Below, piece by piece: positions 24,121 to 32,961 of a stretch of 39,194 bases of DNA. The stretch covers positions 1 through 39,194 of the forward strand of contig CAMUVS010000007.1 of assembly GCA_947164155.1 (NCBI GenBank), in the 5' to 3' direction. The DNA is from an uncultured Caryophanales bacterium (GTDB lineage Bacteria; Bacillota_I; Bacilli_A; RFN20; CAG-826). Each line of letters starts with the position of its first letter. The stretch's first letter is position 1. A program made the position numbers and the translations under genes. The notes under the pieces were generated by a model, which did no database searches, was not told the origin of the DNA, and saw only the letters and a list, made by a program, of their open reading frames with translations.

Positions 24121-25278
24121 ATGAAAATATGTTTATTAGGGGCATCTGGATCAATTGGTAAACAAACCATTGATGTCATAAACAAGTTCCCTAAAGATTT
24201 TTCTTTAGTGGCGTTTTCAGTTGGAAAAAGAACTAGATGCATTTCTTATATTTTAAGAAAACACCCAGATGTTAAACATATTTGTATTCAAGATAAGGCT
24301 ATCGCTAATAAATATAAAAAGAAATATCCAAACATCACTTTTTATAGTGAAGAAAAAGGACTATTAGAATTAATTAGAAATAGCGATTCAGAAATGGTTG
24401 TTAACGCTTTAGTGGGATTTGTGGGATTATTACCATCTATTGAAGCAATTAAATGTCATAAGAAATTAGCGTTAGCGAATAAAGAATCTTTAGTGGTCGG
24501 TGGAGATCTCATTAATTCTTTATTAAAAGAATATAAGGGAGAATTATACCCAATTGATAGCGAACATTCCGCTTTATGGAAATGTTTAAAAGTCGATTCT
24601 AACGACGCGAATAAATTAATTCTTACAGCTTCTGGTGGTTCTTTTAGAAAACTTTCTAGAAAAGAATTAGAAAACGTCACTCCAAATGACGCTTTAAAAC
24701 ATCCAACCTGGAGGATGGGAAATAAAATTACCATTGATAGCGCCACTATGGTTAATAAAGCATTTGAAATTATTGAAGCTGGATATTTATTTAATTATCC
24801 ATATTCTAAAGTGGGAGTTACGCTTCATGATGAATCATATTTACATAGTTATGTCAGTTTATCTAGCGGAGGGTATCGAGGAGAAATCTCTAAACCAGAT
24901 ATGAGAAATCCAATTAGATTTGCTTTGTTTGAGGGAAAAATTCCTTTTAAGACATCTTATTTTAAGTCTTTAGATGATTTAAAAGGTCTACATTTCCATG
25001 ATTTTGATATTGCTAGATTCCCTGCAATTAATTTCGCAAAAGTGGTCTTAGATAAAAAAGGAACCATGGGGGCAATTCTTAATCGAAGTAATGAAGAAGC
25101 AGTCTATGCCTTCTTAGCAAACAAAATTAGATTCCTAGATATTGAAAAGATTATTACTCTTAGCCTAAAGAATATTAAATATATCGCTAAACCAACTTTA
25201 GAAGAAATTTTAGAAGTTGATCGTTTAACTAAAGAGTACGCTCAAAAACTCATTAATGAATTAGGAGGTAAGTTATGA
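24121..25278 (+). CDS. dxr: 1-deoxy-D-xylulose 5-phosphate reductoisomerase
   Basis: Dxr makes 2-C-methyl-D-erythritol 4-phosphate, the committed step of the MEP isoprenoid pathway that feeds UppS. The 385-residue protein has the NADPH-binding LLGASGSIGKQTIDVI (about 4-19), ALANKESLVVGG (about 118-129), the metal- and substrate-binding PIDSEHSALWKCL (about 144-156), LTASGGSF and KITIDSATMVNKAFEIIEA. Its TGA stop overlaps the rseP ATG (ATGA), which also shows that TGA is a stop codon here. It starts four bases after cdsA. Confidence 0.96.
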   Translation: MKICLLGASGSIGKQTIDVINKFPKDFSLVAFSVGKRTRCISYILRKHPDVKHICIQDKAIANKYKKKYPNITFYSEEKGLLELIRNSDSEMVVNALVGFVGLLPSIEAIKCHKKLALANKESLVVGGDLINSLLKEYKGELYPIDSEHSALWKCLKVDSNDANKLILTASGGSFRKLSRKELENVTPNDALKHPTWRMGNKITIDSATMVNKAFEIIEAGYLFNYPYSKVGVTLHDESYLHSYVSLSSGGYRGEISKPDMRNPIRFALFEGKIPFKTSYFKSLDDLKGLHFHDFDIARFPAINFAKVVLDKKGTMGAILNRSNEEAVYAFLANKIRFLDIEKIITLSLKNIKYIAKPTLEEILEVDRLTKEYAQKLINELGGKL

Positions 25279-26858
25279 CATTTTTATACATTCTCCTATT
25301 TCTAGTTTGTTTATCAACTTTAATCATGGTGCATGAAGCAGGACACTTAATTACCGCGAAGATTTTTAAAGTATATTGCTTTGAATACGCTTTAGGATTT
25401 GGTCCTAGACTATTTTCTTTCAAAAGAAAAAAAGGCGAAACAAGATTCTCATTAAGAGTGGTGCCTTTTGGTGGGTTTGTTTCAATGTATGGAGAAGCCG
25501 ACGCTGTTCCTCCAGAATATGAAGGTGTACAAATCGATCCTAGTCGATCAATAAATAATATCAAGCACTGGAAGAGAGCTATCATCATGACCGCAGGTAT
25601 TTTGATGAACTTTGTTTTAGCTCTAGTGGTGTTCTTTATTTATGAAATGGCGTTTCCTGCTTATAGTTCTAGGGTCGGCCACATCATGGTTAAAGAAAAC
25701 TCAATTGCTGCTACTGCAGGATTAAAAAATCATGACTATGTCTATATCTCTATTATCATTAGTGGGAATAATGCCTATATTTTCTATGATAATGATGGAG
25801 TGGTGTCTTATTTAGATTCTCCTGATGTTAATGCTTATATTGGCTACGATTATTCGCAAATCACATTAAAAGATCAAAATATTGCAACTAAAGCAATAGC
25901 CTTCACTCGAACTGATTATGGAGAAATTACTTATCCTAGTAGCGAATATCATCATTTGACTTATGAAGAAGCAAGAACTCATGATTATACTGGAGATGAA
26001 ACTAAATATTATATTTCTGGATATATTCAAGCCTTTAGATTTGATACCGCTAAAAAGGTTTTTGAATTAGATATCAGTGAAAATTATTTAGATAAACAAG
26101 ATTCATATGTCACTCTTCGTAAAACTTATAACGACGATGAATATGATAAATTCTATAACTATGTTCCATTTTCTGAAAAAATCACTGTTGTGGGAAATAT
26201 GGAAACAATAACCAAAGAAGGAACTAGTGAAAAGATTAATAAACTAAATATCCTTCAATATGAAACTTGTTATCCAGAACATAAAAAAGATAACTTGATT
26301 AAACAATCTAACATCAACCCTAGTTCTGTTAGTTTTGATTTTGATGTTGTTAAAAAAGAATCTGAAGAATCAGTATTAGGCTTACATCATATAGAAGTGG
26401 AAATTAAAAATAACAACCTCTCTGATGAATTAGGGGTTTTTATGCAACTAGATGAACATAAAAATACATATAAAGAGGCAGTAGGAAACACTTTCAAAGA
26501 CTTTGGTACTTCTACAACATTAATCTTCCGTGGGCTAGGTTCTTTATTCACTAAAGAGGGTTGGTCACAAGTTGGCGGGATTATTGCCATTGGAGTAGCA
26601 TCTACTCAAACTTTACAGCAAAACGGATTTGGAACCTTCTTAAGACTTTGGGCTATTATTTCCGTTAACTTAGGAATAGTGAACTTATTGCCATTCCCAG
26701 GACTTGATGGATGGCAGTTCTTAGTGACAATTGTGGAAGGTGTCGCTCATAAAGAAATTCCACCTAAAGTGAAAAATACAGTCTCTGCTATTGGCATTAT
26801 GCTTTTATTCGTTTTGATGATTGTGATTGTCTTCAAGGATATTTTTACGGTGTTCTAA
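25275..26858 (+). CDS. rseP: Site-2 intramembrane metalloprotease RseP/RasP
   Basis: This family cleaves anti-sigma factors and remnant signal peptides within the membrane. The active-site HEAGH (His20-His24) lies in the first helix, as expected. The third family motif is NLLPFPGLDGW near residue 474, where most members have LDGG. At 527 residues it is longer than the usual roughly 420, because the PDZ-bearing region (about 140-410) between helices is enlarged and poorly conserved. It is coupled to dxr by ATGA and followed by polC after one base. proS, which lies between rseP and polC in Bacillus, is absent. Confidence 0.9.
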   Translation: MTFLYILLFLVCLSTLIMVHEAGHLITAKIFKVYCFEYALGFGPRLFSFKRKKGETRFSLRVVPFGGFVSMYGEADAVPPEYEGVQIDPSRSINNIKHWKRAIIMTAGILMNFVLALVVFFIYEMAFPAYSSRVGHIMVKENSIAATAGLKNHDYVYISIIISGNNAYIFYDNDGVVSYLDSPDVNAYIGYDYSQITLKDQNIATKAIAFTRTDYGEITYPSSEYHHLTYEEARTHDYTGDETKYYISGYIQAFRFDTAKKVFELDISENYLDKQDSYVTLRKTYNDDEYDKFYNYVPFSEKITVVGNMETITKEGTSEKINKLNILQYETCYPEHKKDNLIKQSNINPSSVSFDFDVVKKESEESVLGLHHIEVEIKNNNLSDELGVFMQLDEHKNTYKEAVGNTFKDFGTSTTLIFRGLGSLFTKEGWSQVGGIIAIGVASTQTLQQNGFGTFLRLWAIISVNLGIVNLLPFPGLDGWQFLVTIVEGVAHKEIPPKVKNTVSAIGIMLLFVLMIVIVFKDIFTVF

Positions 26859-26859
26859 T

Positions 26860-29800
26860 ATGCAAGAAAAAATGAAGAGCTTCTTAAAATCAATTCACAT
26901 CGAAAATATCGATGATTTTGATCTTGATTTTGAGATGGTTGGTCGTAATCGATTTAATTATCAACAAATCGATATGATTATCTGTAAGCAAGTTCCTTGG
27001 ACTTATGAACTTCTCAGACAATTTCAAGATGGTTTAAATTCGATTACTTATCCATATACAATACATTTTTCTTATAAGAAAAGACCAACTTCAAATGATG
27101 CGATTAATTTATTCGATGATTGGTTTAGATATTTATATCGTTCTGATAGCGATGTGGAATTAATTGCTGTTGATGAAAACATTATTCAAGTTAATTATCT
27201 TGATGAATCGTTTAAGAAAAGAAATGAAGCTATTGTTAATGACTTTAAAGATTTCTTAGGCTTTATTTCTTATGACTTTATTGATATTAATGAAAACGTC
27301 TTACCTCCAAAGGAAGTTGGAGTGATCGCGGATGAAGAAACTCGTAAAGAAACAATAGAGACCGCTAGTGAGCAAGCAAGCGAAGACATTAAACAAGCTA
27401 GTGAAGAGCCTGAAATTTTAGATAGAAATGATGTGACCGCTCTAGTAGAAAAAGAGCAAAGTGAAAAGAATGCTTTAGTAGAAGATCAACTCTTAAAAGA
27501 GATGAAGAAAAACCGCGAAATCATGCTTAAAGAAAGAGAACGAGCTAGATTAAATAGACGCGGTAAATACGAATATTACGAACGTATTGAAGATATTACT
27601 CCAGAAAGCGATCATGTAGATTTTAACGGCAAAGTGTTTGCTAAAGAAGTCATTGAAAGAGGCGAAAGAAAACGTCTTAATTTTGAAGTGGTTGATGAAT
27701 TTAATGGTGCAATTGCCTGCAATATGTATCAAAACGCTCAAGTTGATGACGAATTTGTTAGTCAACTATTAAACGCAAACGTTAGAGTTAGAGGAGTTGC
27801 TTATGTTGATGATTATTCTCATCAATTAGTGGTCAAAGCGCATTATATTGATTTACTTCCACCTAAAGAAGTTATTCCTGACGCCACTCCAATTAAAAGA
27901 GTAGAACTCCATTTACATTCTAATATGTCCACTCAAGACGGCATTGGCACAATGAATGATTACTGTAGCTATGCTAAAAAACTTGGTCATACCGCAATGG
28001 CAATTACTGACCATGGTTGTGTGCAGGGCTTCCCAGATGCTCAAGCAGCAGGCAAGAAGTATGATATTAAAATGCTTTATGGCTGCGAATTTTATATGGT
28101 TGATGACCACATTAAATATGTTTTTAATCCTAAACCTGTGGAATTAAATAAAGCTAGCTATGTTGTCTTCGACTTTGAAACTACTGGTTTATCCGCTAGA
28201 TATGAAAAGATTATTGAATTTGGCGCAGTGAAAATTGAACATGGCGCTGTTACAAATAGAATCGATATTTTAGTGAACCCAGAAAGAGAAATTACTCCTA
28301 AGATTTCTAAACTCACTAATATTACTAATGAAATGGTAAGAAATGCTCCAACCATTAAAGAAGCGATGCCAAAGATCTTAGAATTTATTGGTGACTCAAT
28401 ATTAGTTACTCATAACGCATCATTTGATATTGCTTTCTTAAACGAAGCACTTATATCTTTAGGACAAGAAAAAACCAAAAATGGAGTAGTGGATACTTTA
28501 GCTCTTTCTCAATATGCATTCCCTGAAGCTAGAAGCCATACTTTAGGTTCATTATGTCGTAGACTTGAAGTCAATTATGATGAAGAAAGCGCCCATAGAG
28601 CGGATTACGACGCCTATGTTTTAAGTGAAGTGTGGCAAGCTTTACTTGTCCAACTCACTAAAGATAATATTCATCTTAAACATGAAGAATTACTAAATTT
28701 AGAGATGAAAAAAGAAGGCATTGTCCACCTTAGACCTCGACACGTAATCGCTTTAGCGAAAAACTTAGAAGGTTTAAAAGATTTATATCGCTTAGTCTCT
28801 ATTTCGAATATTGATTATTTTGCAGATCAACCTCGTTTACCTAGAAGAATCATTGAACAGTATCGTCAAAATTTATTAATTGGCTCTGCTTGTTTAAATG
28901 GAGAGGTCTATAACACTGCTCGATATTATAATAAAGAGACTTTAAAAGAAGTTTGTTCTTTTTATGATTATATAGAAGTTCAACCTCCTGAAAATTATTC
29001 CTTCTTAGTGAATATGGGAGATATTGAAAGTAGTGATGTCAATAAATATATTATCGATATTATTGACGCTGCTAAAGAGGTCAATAAAATTGTCGTGGCT
29101 ACGGGTGACGTTCATTACGTTACTCCAGAGCAAAAAGTTTTTAGAGATGTATACATCTCTGCTCCTCAAGTTGGTAAAAAGAATCACCCACTTAACCCAT
29201 ATTCTCGAACTAAAGTAGCTCCATTTGAAAATCCTGATCAGCATTATCGTTCTACTGAAGAAATGCTTGAATGTTTCTCCTTCTTAGATAAAGAACTCGC
29301 TAGTGAAATTGTGGTCACAAATACCAATAAGATTGCGGATATGATTGAGCCTCTTTTACCTGTCCCTAATGACCACTTATATACTCCTAAAATTGAAAAT
29401 GTTGAAAATAAACTTAAAGATTTATGTTTCTCTAACGCTCATAAATTATATGGAGACCCACTTCCTGAATTTATTCAAAATCGTTTAGATACTGAACTTA
29501 ATGGTATTATTTCTAACGGATATTCAGTTATTTATTATATTGCCCATGAATTAGTGAAGAAATCTAACGAAGATGGCTATATTGTTGGTAGCCGTGGCTC
29601 TGTTGGTAGCTCTTTTGTCGCTACAATGAGCGGAATTACGGAAGTTAATCCGCTTCCACCTCATTATATTTGCCCACACTGCCACCATTTAGAATGGGGC
29701 AAAGAAACTTATCCAGAGATTAGAAGTGGATTTGACCTACCTCCTAAAAAGTGCCCAGTGTGTGGAGAAGAATTAATTAGAGACGGACAAGATATTCCTT

Positions 29801-31332
29801 TTGAAACCTTCCTAGGATTCCACGCTGAAAAAGTTCCTGATATCGATTTAAACTTCCCAGGAGACTATCAAGCTACCGCTCACGAATATACAAAGGTGTT
29901 ACTTGGTAAAGACAATGTTTTTAGAGCAGGAACAATTGAAACCGTTGCTGATAAAACTGCCTTTGGATTTGCTCGAGGATATATAGAAAGAAAATTTATC
30001 GCTAATGGAATGAGTGAAGAAGACGCTAAAGAAGCAGCGATGAAATATCCAAAAGTGAAACTAGATTATTTAGCTAGTGGATGTGTAGGAGTTAAAAGAA
30101 CTACAGGCCAACACCCAGGCGGTATTGTTGTTATTCCTAGCGACCATACAGTTTATGACTTTACCCCAATCCAATGGCCTGCAGATGAAGTTGATAGTGC
30201 TTGGAAAACGACACATTTTGACTTCCATTCTATTCACGACACCATCTTAAAACTTGATATGCTTGGTCACGTTGACCCAGTCGCTTTAAAGATGATGTGT
30301 GATTTAACACATATTGATATTAAAGACATTCCAATGAATGACCCTGAAGTTTTAGCCTTATTTTCTAAAACAGATTCCTTGAAATTAAATAACAATTACT
30401 TAAATCAATCTACTGGTGCGATGGCAATTCCAGAATTTGGTACTGATTTCGTTAGAGGTATTTTAGATAAAACTAGACCAACAACCTTTTCAGATTTAGT
30501 TATTATTTCTGGTCTATCTCACGGAACTAATGTCTGGAACGGTAACGCTGAACAATTAATTGATAATAAAACAGCAACTTTACAAGAAGTTATTGGATGT
30601 CGTGATGATATTATGGGTTATCTTATTTCTAAAGGATTACCTCCTTCTGTATCCTTCGCTATTATGGAAGATGTCCGTAAAGGCCGAGGCTTAAAACCAG
30701 AATATGAAGAAGCAATGATTTCTCATGGAGTTCCTAGCTATTACATTAGCTCATGTAAGAAAATTAAATACTTGTTCCCTAAAGGCCATGCGGTGGCTTA
30801 TGTGACTATGGCTATTAGAGTGGGTTATTTTAAAGTTCATTATCCTTTAGAGTTTTATGCCACTTTCTTCTCAGTCCGTTCTAAACAATATGACATTATC
30901 CCAATGATTAAAGGAGAAGATGCGATTATTAATCGACTTGAGCAGCTTCGAGTGAAAGAAAAAACTACTGGAGAAAAGTTAACTCCAAAAGAAGAAGAAC
31001 AATATAAAACCCTACAAATCGCGGTCGAAATGACAGAAAGAGGATATAAATTTGAAAATATTGATTTATATCGTAGCGACGCGACTAAGTTTGTAGTGGA
31101 TCATGAAAACAAGGCTCTTATTCCTCCTTTTATCACTATTGACGGGTTAGGAGAAAATAACGCGATTACTGTTATAGAAGAAAGAAATAAACGACCATTT
31201 ACTTCTAAAGATGATTTGCTTAGAAGAACAAAATTAACTTCCACAAACGTTAAGGATTTATCAGATATGGGAGTGCTAGATAATTTAAATGAAAGCGACC
31301 AACTTTCCTTATTTGACTTTGGAGACTTTTAA
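26860..31332 (+). CDS. polC: DNA polymerase III alpha subunit, Gram-positive type PolC
   Basis: PolC is the replicative polymerase of Firmicutes, with its own proofreading exonuclease. The 1490-residue protein has an N-terminal region with a low-complexity acidic and Gln-rich stretch (about 155-215), an OB domain (about 245-340), a PHP domain (ELHLHSNMSTQDG, about 349-361) and an inserted DEDD exonuclease beginning VVFDFETTGL (about 434-443) with HNASFD and HRADYDA. A zinc-binding CPHCH...CPVC segment lies near 940-970. The palm motif PDIDLNFPG is near residue 993. The start at 26860 follows the rseP stop by one base. The presence of PolC supports a Firmicutes-type host. Confidence 0.97.
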   Translation: MQEKMKSFLKSIHIENIDDFDLDFEMVGRNRFNYQQIDMIICKQVPWTYELLRQFQDGLNSITYPYTIHFSYKKRPTSNDAINLFDDWFRYLYRSDSDVELIAVDENIIQVNYLDESFKKRNEAIVNDFKDFLGFISYDFIDINENVLPPKEVGVIADEETRKETIETASEQASEDIKQASEEPEILDRNDVTALVEKEQSEKNALVEDQLLKEMKKNREIMLKERERARLNRRGKYEYYERIEDITPESDHVDFNGKVFAKEVIERGERKRLNFEVVDEFNGAIACNMYQNAQVDDEFVSQLLNANVRVRGVAYVDDYSHQLVVKAHYIDLLPPKEVIPDATPIKRVELHLHSNMSTQDGIGTMNDYCSYAKKLGHTAMAITDHGCVQGFPDAQAAGKKYDIKMLYGCEFYMVDDHIKYVFNPKPVELNKASYVVFDFETTGLSARYEKIIEFGAVKIEHGAVTNRIDILVNPEREITPKISKLTNITNEMVRNAPTIKEAMPKILEFIGDSILVTHNASFDIAFLNEALISLGQEKTKNGVVDTLALSQYAFPEARSHTLGSLCRRLEVNYDEESAHRADYDAYVLSEVWQALLVQLTKDNIHLKHEELLNLEMKKEGIVHLRPRHVIALAKNLEGLKDLYRLVSISNIDYFADQPRLPRRIIEQYRQNLLIGSACLNGEVYNTARYYNKETLKEVCSFYDYIEVQPPENYSFLVNMGDIESSDVNKYIIDIIDAAKEVNKIVVATGDVHYVTPEQKVFRDVYISAPQVGKKNHPLNPYSRTKVAPFENPDQHYRSTEEMLECFSFLDKELASEIVVTNTNKIADMIEPLLPVPNDHLYTPKIENVENKLKDLCFSNAHKLYGDPLPEFIQNRLDTELNGIISNGYSVIYYIAHELVKKSNEDGYIVGSRGSVGSSFVATMSGITEVNPLPPHYICPHCHHLEWGKETYPEIRSGFDLPPKKCPVCGEELIRDGQDIPFETFLGFHAEKVPDIDLNFPGDYQATAHEYTKVLLGKDNVFRAGTIETVADKTAFGFARGYIERKFIANGMSEEDAKEAAMKYPKVKLDYLASGCVGVKRTTGQHPGGIVVIPSDHTVYDFTPIQWPADEVDSAWKTTHFDFHSIHDTILKLDMLGHVDPVALKMMCDLTHIDIKDIPMNDPEVLALFSKTDSLKLNNNYLNQSTGAMAIPEFGTDFVRGILDKTRPTTFSDLVIISGLSHGTNVWNGNAEQLIDNKTATLQEVIGCRDDIMGYLISKGLPPSVSFAIMEDVRKGRGLKPEYEEAMISHGVPSYYISSCKKIKYLFPKGHAVAYVTMAIRVGYFKVHYPLEFYATFFSVRSKQYDIIPMIKGEDAIINRLEQLRVKEKTTGEKLTPKEEEQYKTLQIAVEMTERGYKFENIDLYRSDATKFVVDHENKALIPPFITIDGLGENNAITVIEERNKRPFTSKDDLLRRTKLTSTNVKDLSDMGVLDNLNESDQLSLFDFGDF

Positions 31333-31334
31333 TT

Positions 31335-31411
31335 CGGGAAGTAGCGCAACTTGGTAGCGCGCAAGTTTCGGGTACTTGAGGTTGCGGGTTCAAATCCCGT
31401 CTTCCCGACCA
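31335..31411 (+). tRNA. tRNA-Pro (anticodon CGG)
   Basis: The 77-base sequence folds as a cloverleaf: acceptor CGGGAAG/CTTCCCG, D arm GCGC-AACTTGGTA-GCGC, anticodon stem CAAGT/ACTTG with loop TTCGGGT, T arm GCGGG-TTCAAAT-CCCGT, and an encoded CCA. Anticodon CGG reads CCG. G36 and G37 make it a predicted TrmD substrate. It starts two bases after the polC stop codon. Confidence 0.97.
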
Positions 31412-31424
31412 CTAAGCATAGATT

Positions 31425-31457
31425 CGGGACTAATACATAGTATTTATCCCGTTTTTT
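31425..31457 (+). terminator. Terminator after tRNA-Pro
   Basis: CGGGA and AATAC pair with GTATT and TCCCG (31425-31451, with small internal bulges), followed by six T residues. It is the likely end of the polC/tRNA transcript. Confidence 0.88.
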
Positions 31458-31632
31458 ATATTTCGGTTAAATTAAAAGTGTAAAATTTAAAGGAATAATT
31501 AAATGGTGGTAGTAGACTTGGAGAACGTTTCAAATCCTTTTCAGGGTACTTGTTGGCTCAAATTAATTAATTGTGGTTATATAAAGTGTTAAGTAATCAG
31601 AACATACTGAAACACTAAAACAACCAATCAGA

Positions 31633-31662
31633 ACTCACCATTTCAAAAAGTGGTGGGTTTTT
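31633..31662 (+). terminator. Terminator-like hairpin in the post-tRNA gap
   Basis: CTCACCA (31634-31640) pairs with TGGTGGG (31651-31657), one T-G wobble, followed by five T residues. No gene precedes it within 200 bases, so a small RNA between 31460 and 31662 is possible. Confidence 0.6.
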
Positions 31663-31681
31663 AAATGTGAAATTAAAAATT

Positions 31682-31743
31682 TTACTGTATACAGTAATTA
31701 GCACTCTACTGAACAGACTGCTTGCCTCTCTCTCTCTCTCTCT
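31682..31743 (+). promoter_or_regulatory. Composite element copy 1: palindrome, degenerate CIRCE, (CT)9
   Basis: A perfect 16-base palindrome, TTACTGTATACAGTAA (31682-31697), directly abuts TTAGCACTC-N9-GACTGCTTG (31698-31724). This resembles the HrcA operator CIRCE (TTAGCACTC-N9-GAGTGCTAA): left arm 9/9, right arm 6/9, exact spacing. A (CT)9 tract follows (31726-31743). The layout matches the second element at 38755. Confidence 0.65.
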
Positions 31744-31822
31744 AAAATATTAGTGAAAATATTTAATAAAATTTTATTTTCTTAACGTCATGTATTTTAA
31801 ATACTTTCTGGAGACAGTTATT

Positions 31823-31856
31823 TTGAAAACATGACTTTTTTGTTCATCGTTTTCAA
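31823..31856 (+). promoter_or_regulatory. Leader hairpin before the two-helix membrane protein gene
   Basis: TTGAAAAC-ATGA pairs with TCAT-C-GTTTTCAA (12 pairs, one bulge; loop about 9 bases). It ends seven bases before the GAGGGG Shine-Dalgarno (31864-31869) of the gene at 31874. There is no T run after it, so a translation or stability role is more likely than termination. Confidence 0.5.
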
Positions 31857-31873
31857 TAAAAAAGAGGGGAAAC

Positions 31874-32869
31874 ATGGACAAGCAATCCTTATTAAATAAT
31901 CTTTATGTGGCAAAAGCCTTATATAGTTGTTACCAAACAAATTTACAAACAGCTTACAATTTAAAAAATGATTATAAAAATGAAAGTAATCAATATCAAC
32001 AAAGATTAGATAACGAATCTAAAACTCAAAGAGAGGCTATTTTAATTACGCAGGATAAACACGTTGGCCTTCTGCTTAAGATTTTTGGGTTCTCTGCCTT
32101 GGCGTGGGGGATTTTACAGGGGATAGGTTCTTGCATTAAATCAGAATCTAATCCGACCAAATCATCCGAAGTGTTAATTAATAACCTTGTTTTTGGAATA
32201 GTTATGGGCATTTTAGTTGGTGGCGGTTTGATCGCAATACTTATTGATTTAATCGTTTGCAAAGCATTAAACGCAAAATATAAAAAAGAATATGAAAAAA
32301 ATAAAAAAATTGTAGCAGCAGCTAATCAAAAGAGATTAGTTGAATATAGACGCGTTTCTGAAAAGAAAAAAGCTGATTTAGTTTTATTAAACAATCGTTT
32401 AAAAAGATTTGAATCACAGAGCAACTCGGCATTAACGGCGTTTAATAAATTTTTATCGACTAATTTTTTGTACAAAGATTATCAATCTATTATTCCTATT
32501 TGCCAATTTATTAAATATCTTGAAAGCGGCATTTGTTCTCAATTGGAAGGCCCATTTGGTTGCTATAGCAAGTATGAAGAAGAACTTAGACAAAATTTAA
32601 TAATTAATAAATTAGATGTCATATACGATAGTTTGCAAAGGATCGAAAGTAACCAACAAGTTATGGTTAGGACATTAAAATCTATTGATGCAAATACAAG
32701 AAGCATCTATAGCGTTGCATGCGATTTAAACGATAAAGTTGGTGATATTGCAGAAAATGTTAAAGCTATAAAAGTTTGCGAGAAAATTAACGCCGTAACT
32801 GGAATCATTACCGCCTACAACACATCTGCGATTTTGTCTCAAATGACTTATTACAACACACATAATTAA
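31874..32869 (+). CDS. Two-helix membrane protein with coiled coils, unknown function
   Basis: I do not recognise a named family. The 331-residue protein has a helical, Gln/Asn-rich N-terminus (1-62), two membrane segments (about 67-86, LLKIFGFSALAWGILQGIGS; about 107-131, LVFGIVMGILVGGGLIAILI and on), then long charged coiled-coil regions (about 132-185 and 240-315). The C-terminal part has regular heptad-like spacing (LDVIYDSLQRIESNQQVMVR). No signal peptide is evident, so both termini could face the cytoplasm. GAGGGG precedes the ATG. It lies downstream of the CIRCE-like element (about 130 bp), which suggests stress control. Its neighbours are surface lipoproteins. Confidence 0.75.
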   Translation: MDKQSLLNNLYVAKALYSCYQTNLQTAYNLKNDYKNESNQYQQRLDNESKTQREAILITQDKHVGLLLKIFGFSALAWGILQGIGSCIKSESNPTKSSEVLINNLVFGIVMGILVGGGLIAILIDLIVCKALNAKYKKEYEKNKKIVAAANQKRLVEYRRVSEKKKADLVLLNNRLKRFESQSNSALTAFNKFLSTNFLYKDYQSIIPICQFIKYLESGICSQLEGPFGCYSKYEEELRQNLIINKLDVIYDSLQRIESNQQVMVRTLKSIDANTRSIYSVACDLNDKVGDIAENVKAIKVCEKINAVTGIITAYNTSAILSQMTYYNTHN

Positions 32870-32905
32870 AGGAACGCGTGGAATTAATTAGAAGTCTTTA
32901 CGTAA

Positions 32906-32935
32906 TTGTTGAGTAAATAATTAGTTTTCTATAAA
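32906..32935 (+). promoter_or_regulatory. Candidate promoter of the GLUG lipoprotein gene
   Basis: TTGTTG (32906-32911), an 18-base spacer and TATAAA (32930-32935) lie upstream of AAAGGAGGAAG (32945-32955) and the ATG at 32962. Confidence 0.55.
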
Positions 32936-32961
32936 GAATGAACAACAAAGGAGGAAGAAAT

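Larger units (their letters stand above)
31412..31873. other. 462-bp noncoding region after tRNA-Pro
   Basis: No gene is supported. The region holds the tRNA terminator (31425-31457), about 170 bases ending at a second terminator-like hairpin (31633-31662), the composite palindrome-CIRCE-(CT)9 element (31682-31743), an AT-rich stretch, and a strong hairpin (31823-31856) before the next gene. It is the junction between conserved housekeeping genes and accessory genes. Confidence 0.8.

Noticed and set aside
31544-31566. GGGTACTTG followed by TCAAAT, resembling part of the tRNA-Pro gene (31370-31378), possible att remnant
   Set aside because: Only nine bases match exactly and no cloverleaf forms; chance is a sufficient explanation in AT-rich DNA.
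31682-31697. TTACTGTATACAGTAA as a LexA/SOS box
   Set aside because: The enterobacterial LexA site has CTGT-N8-ACAG; here the spacing is two bases, and the second element copy keeps the dyad but not CTGT. No SOS gene is adjacent.
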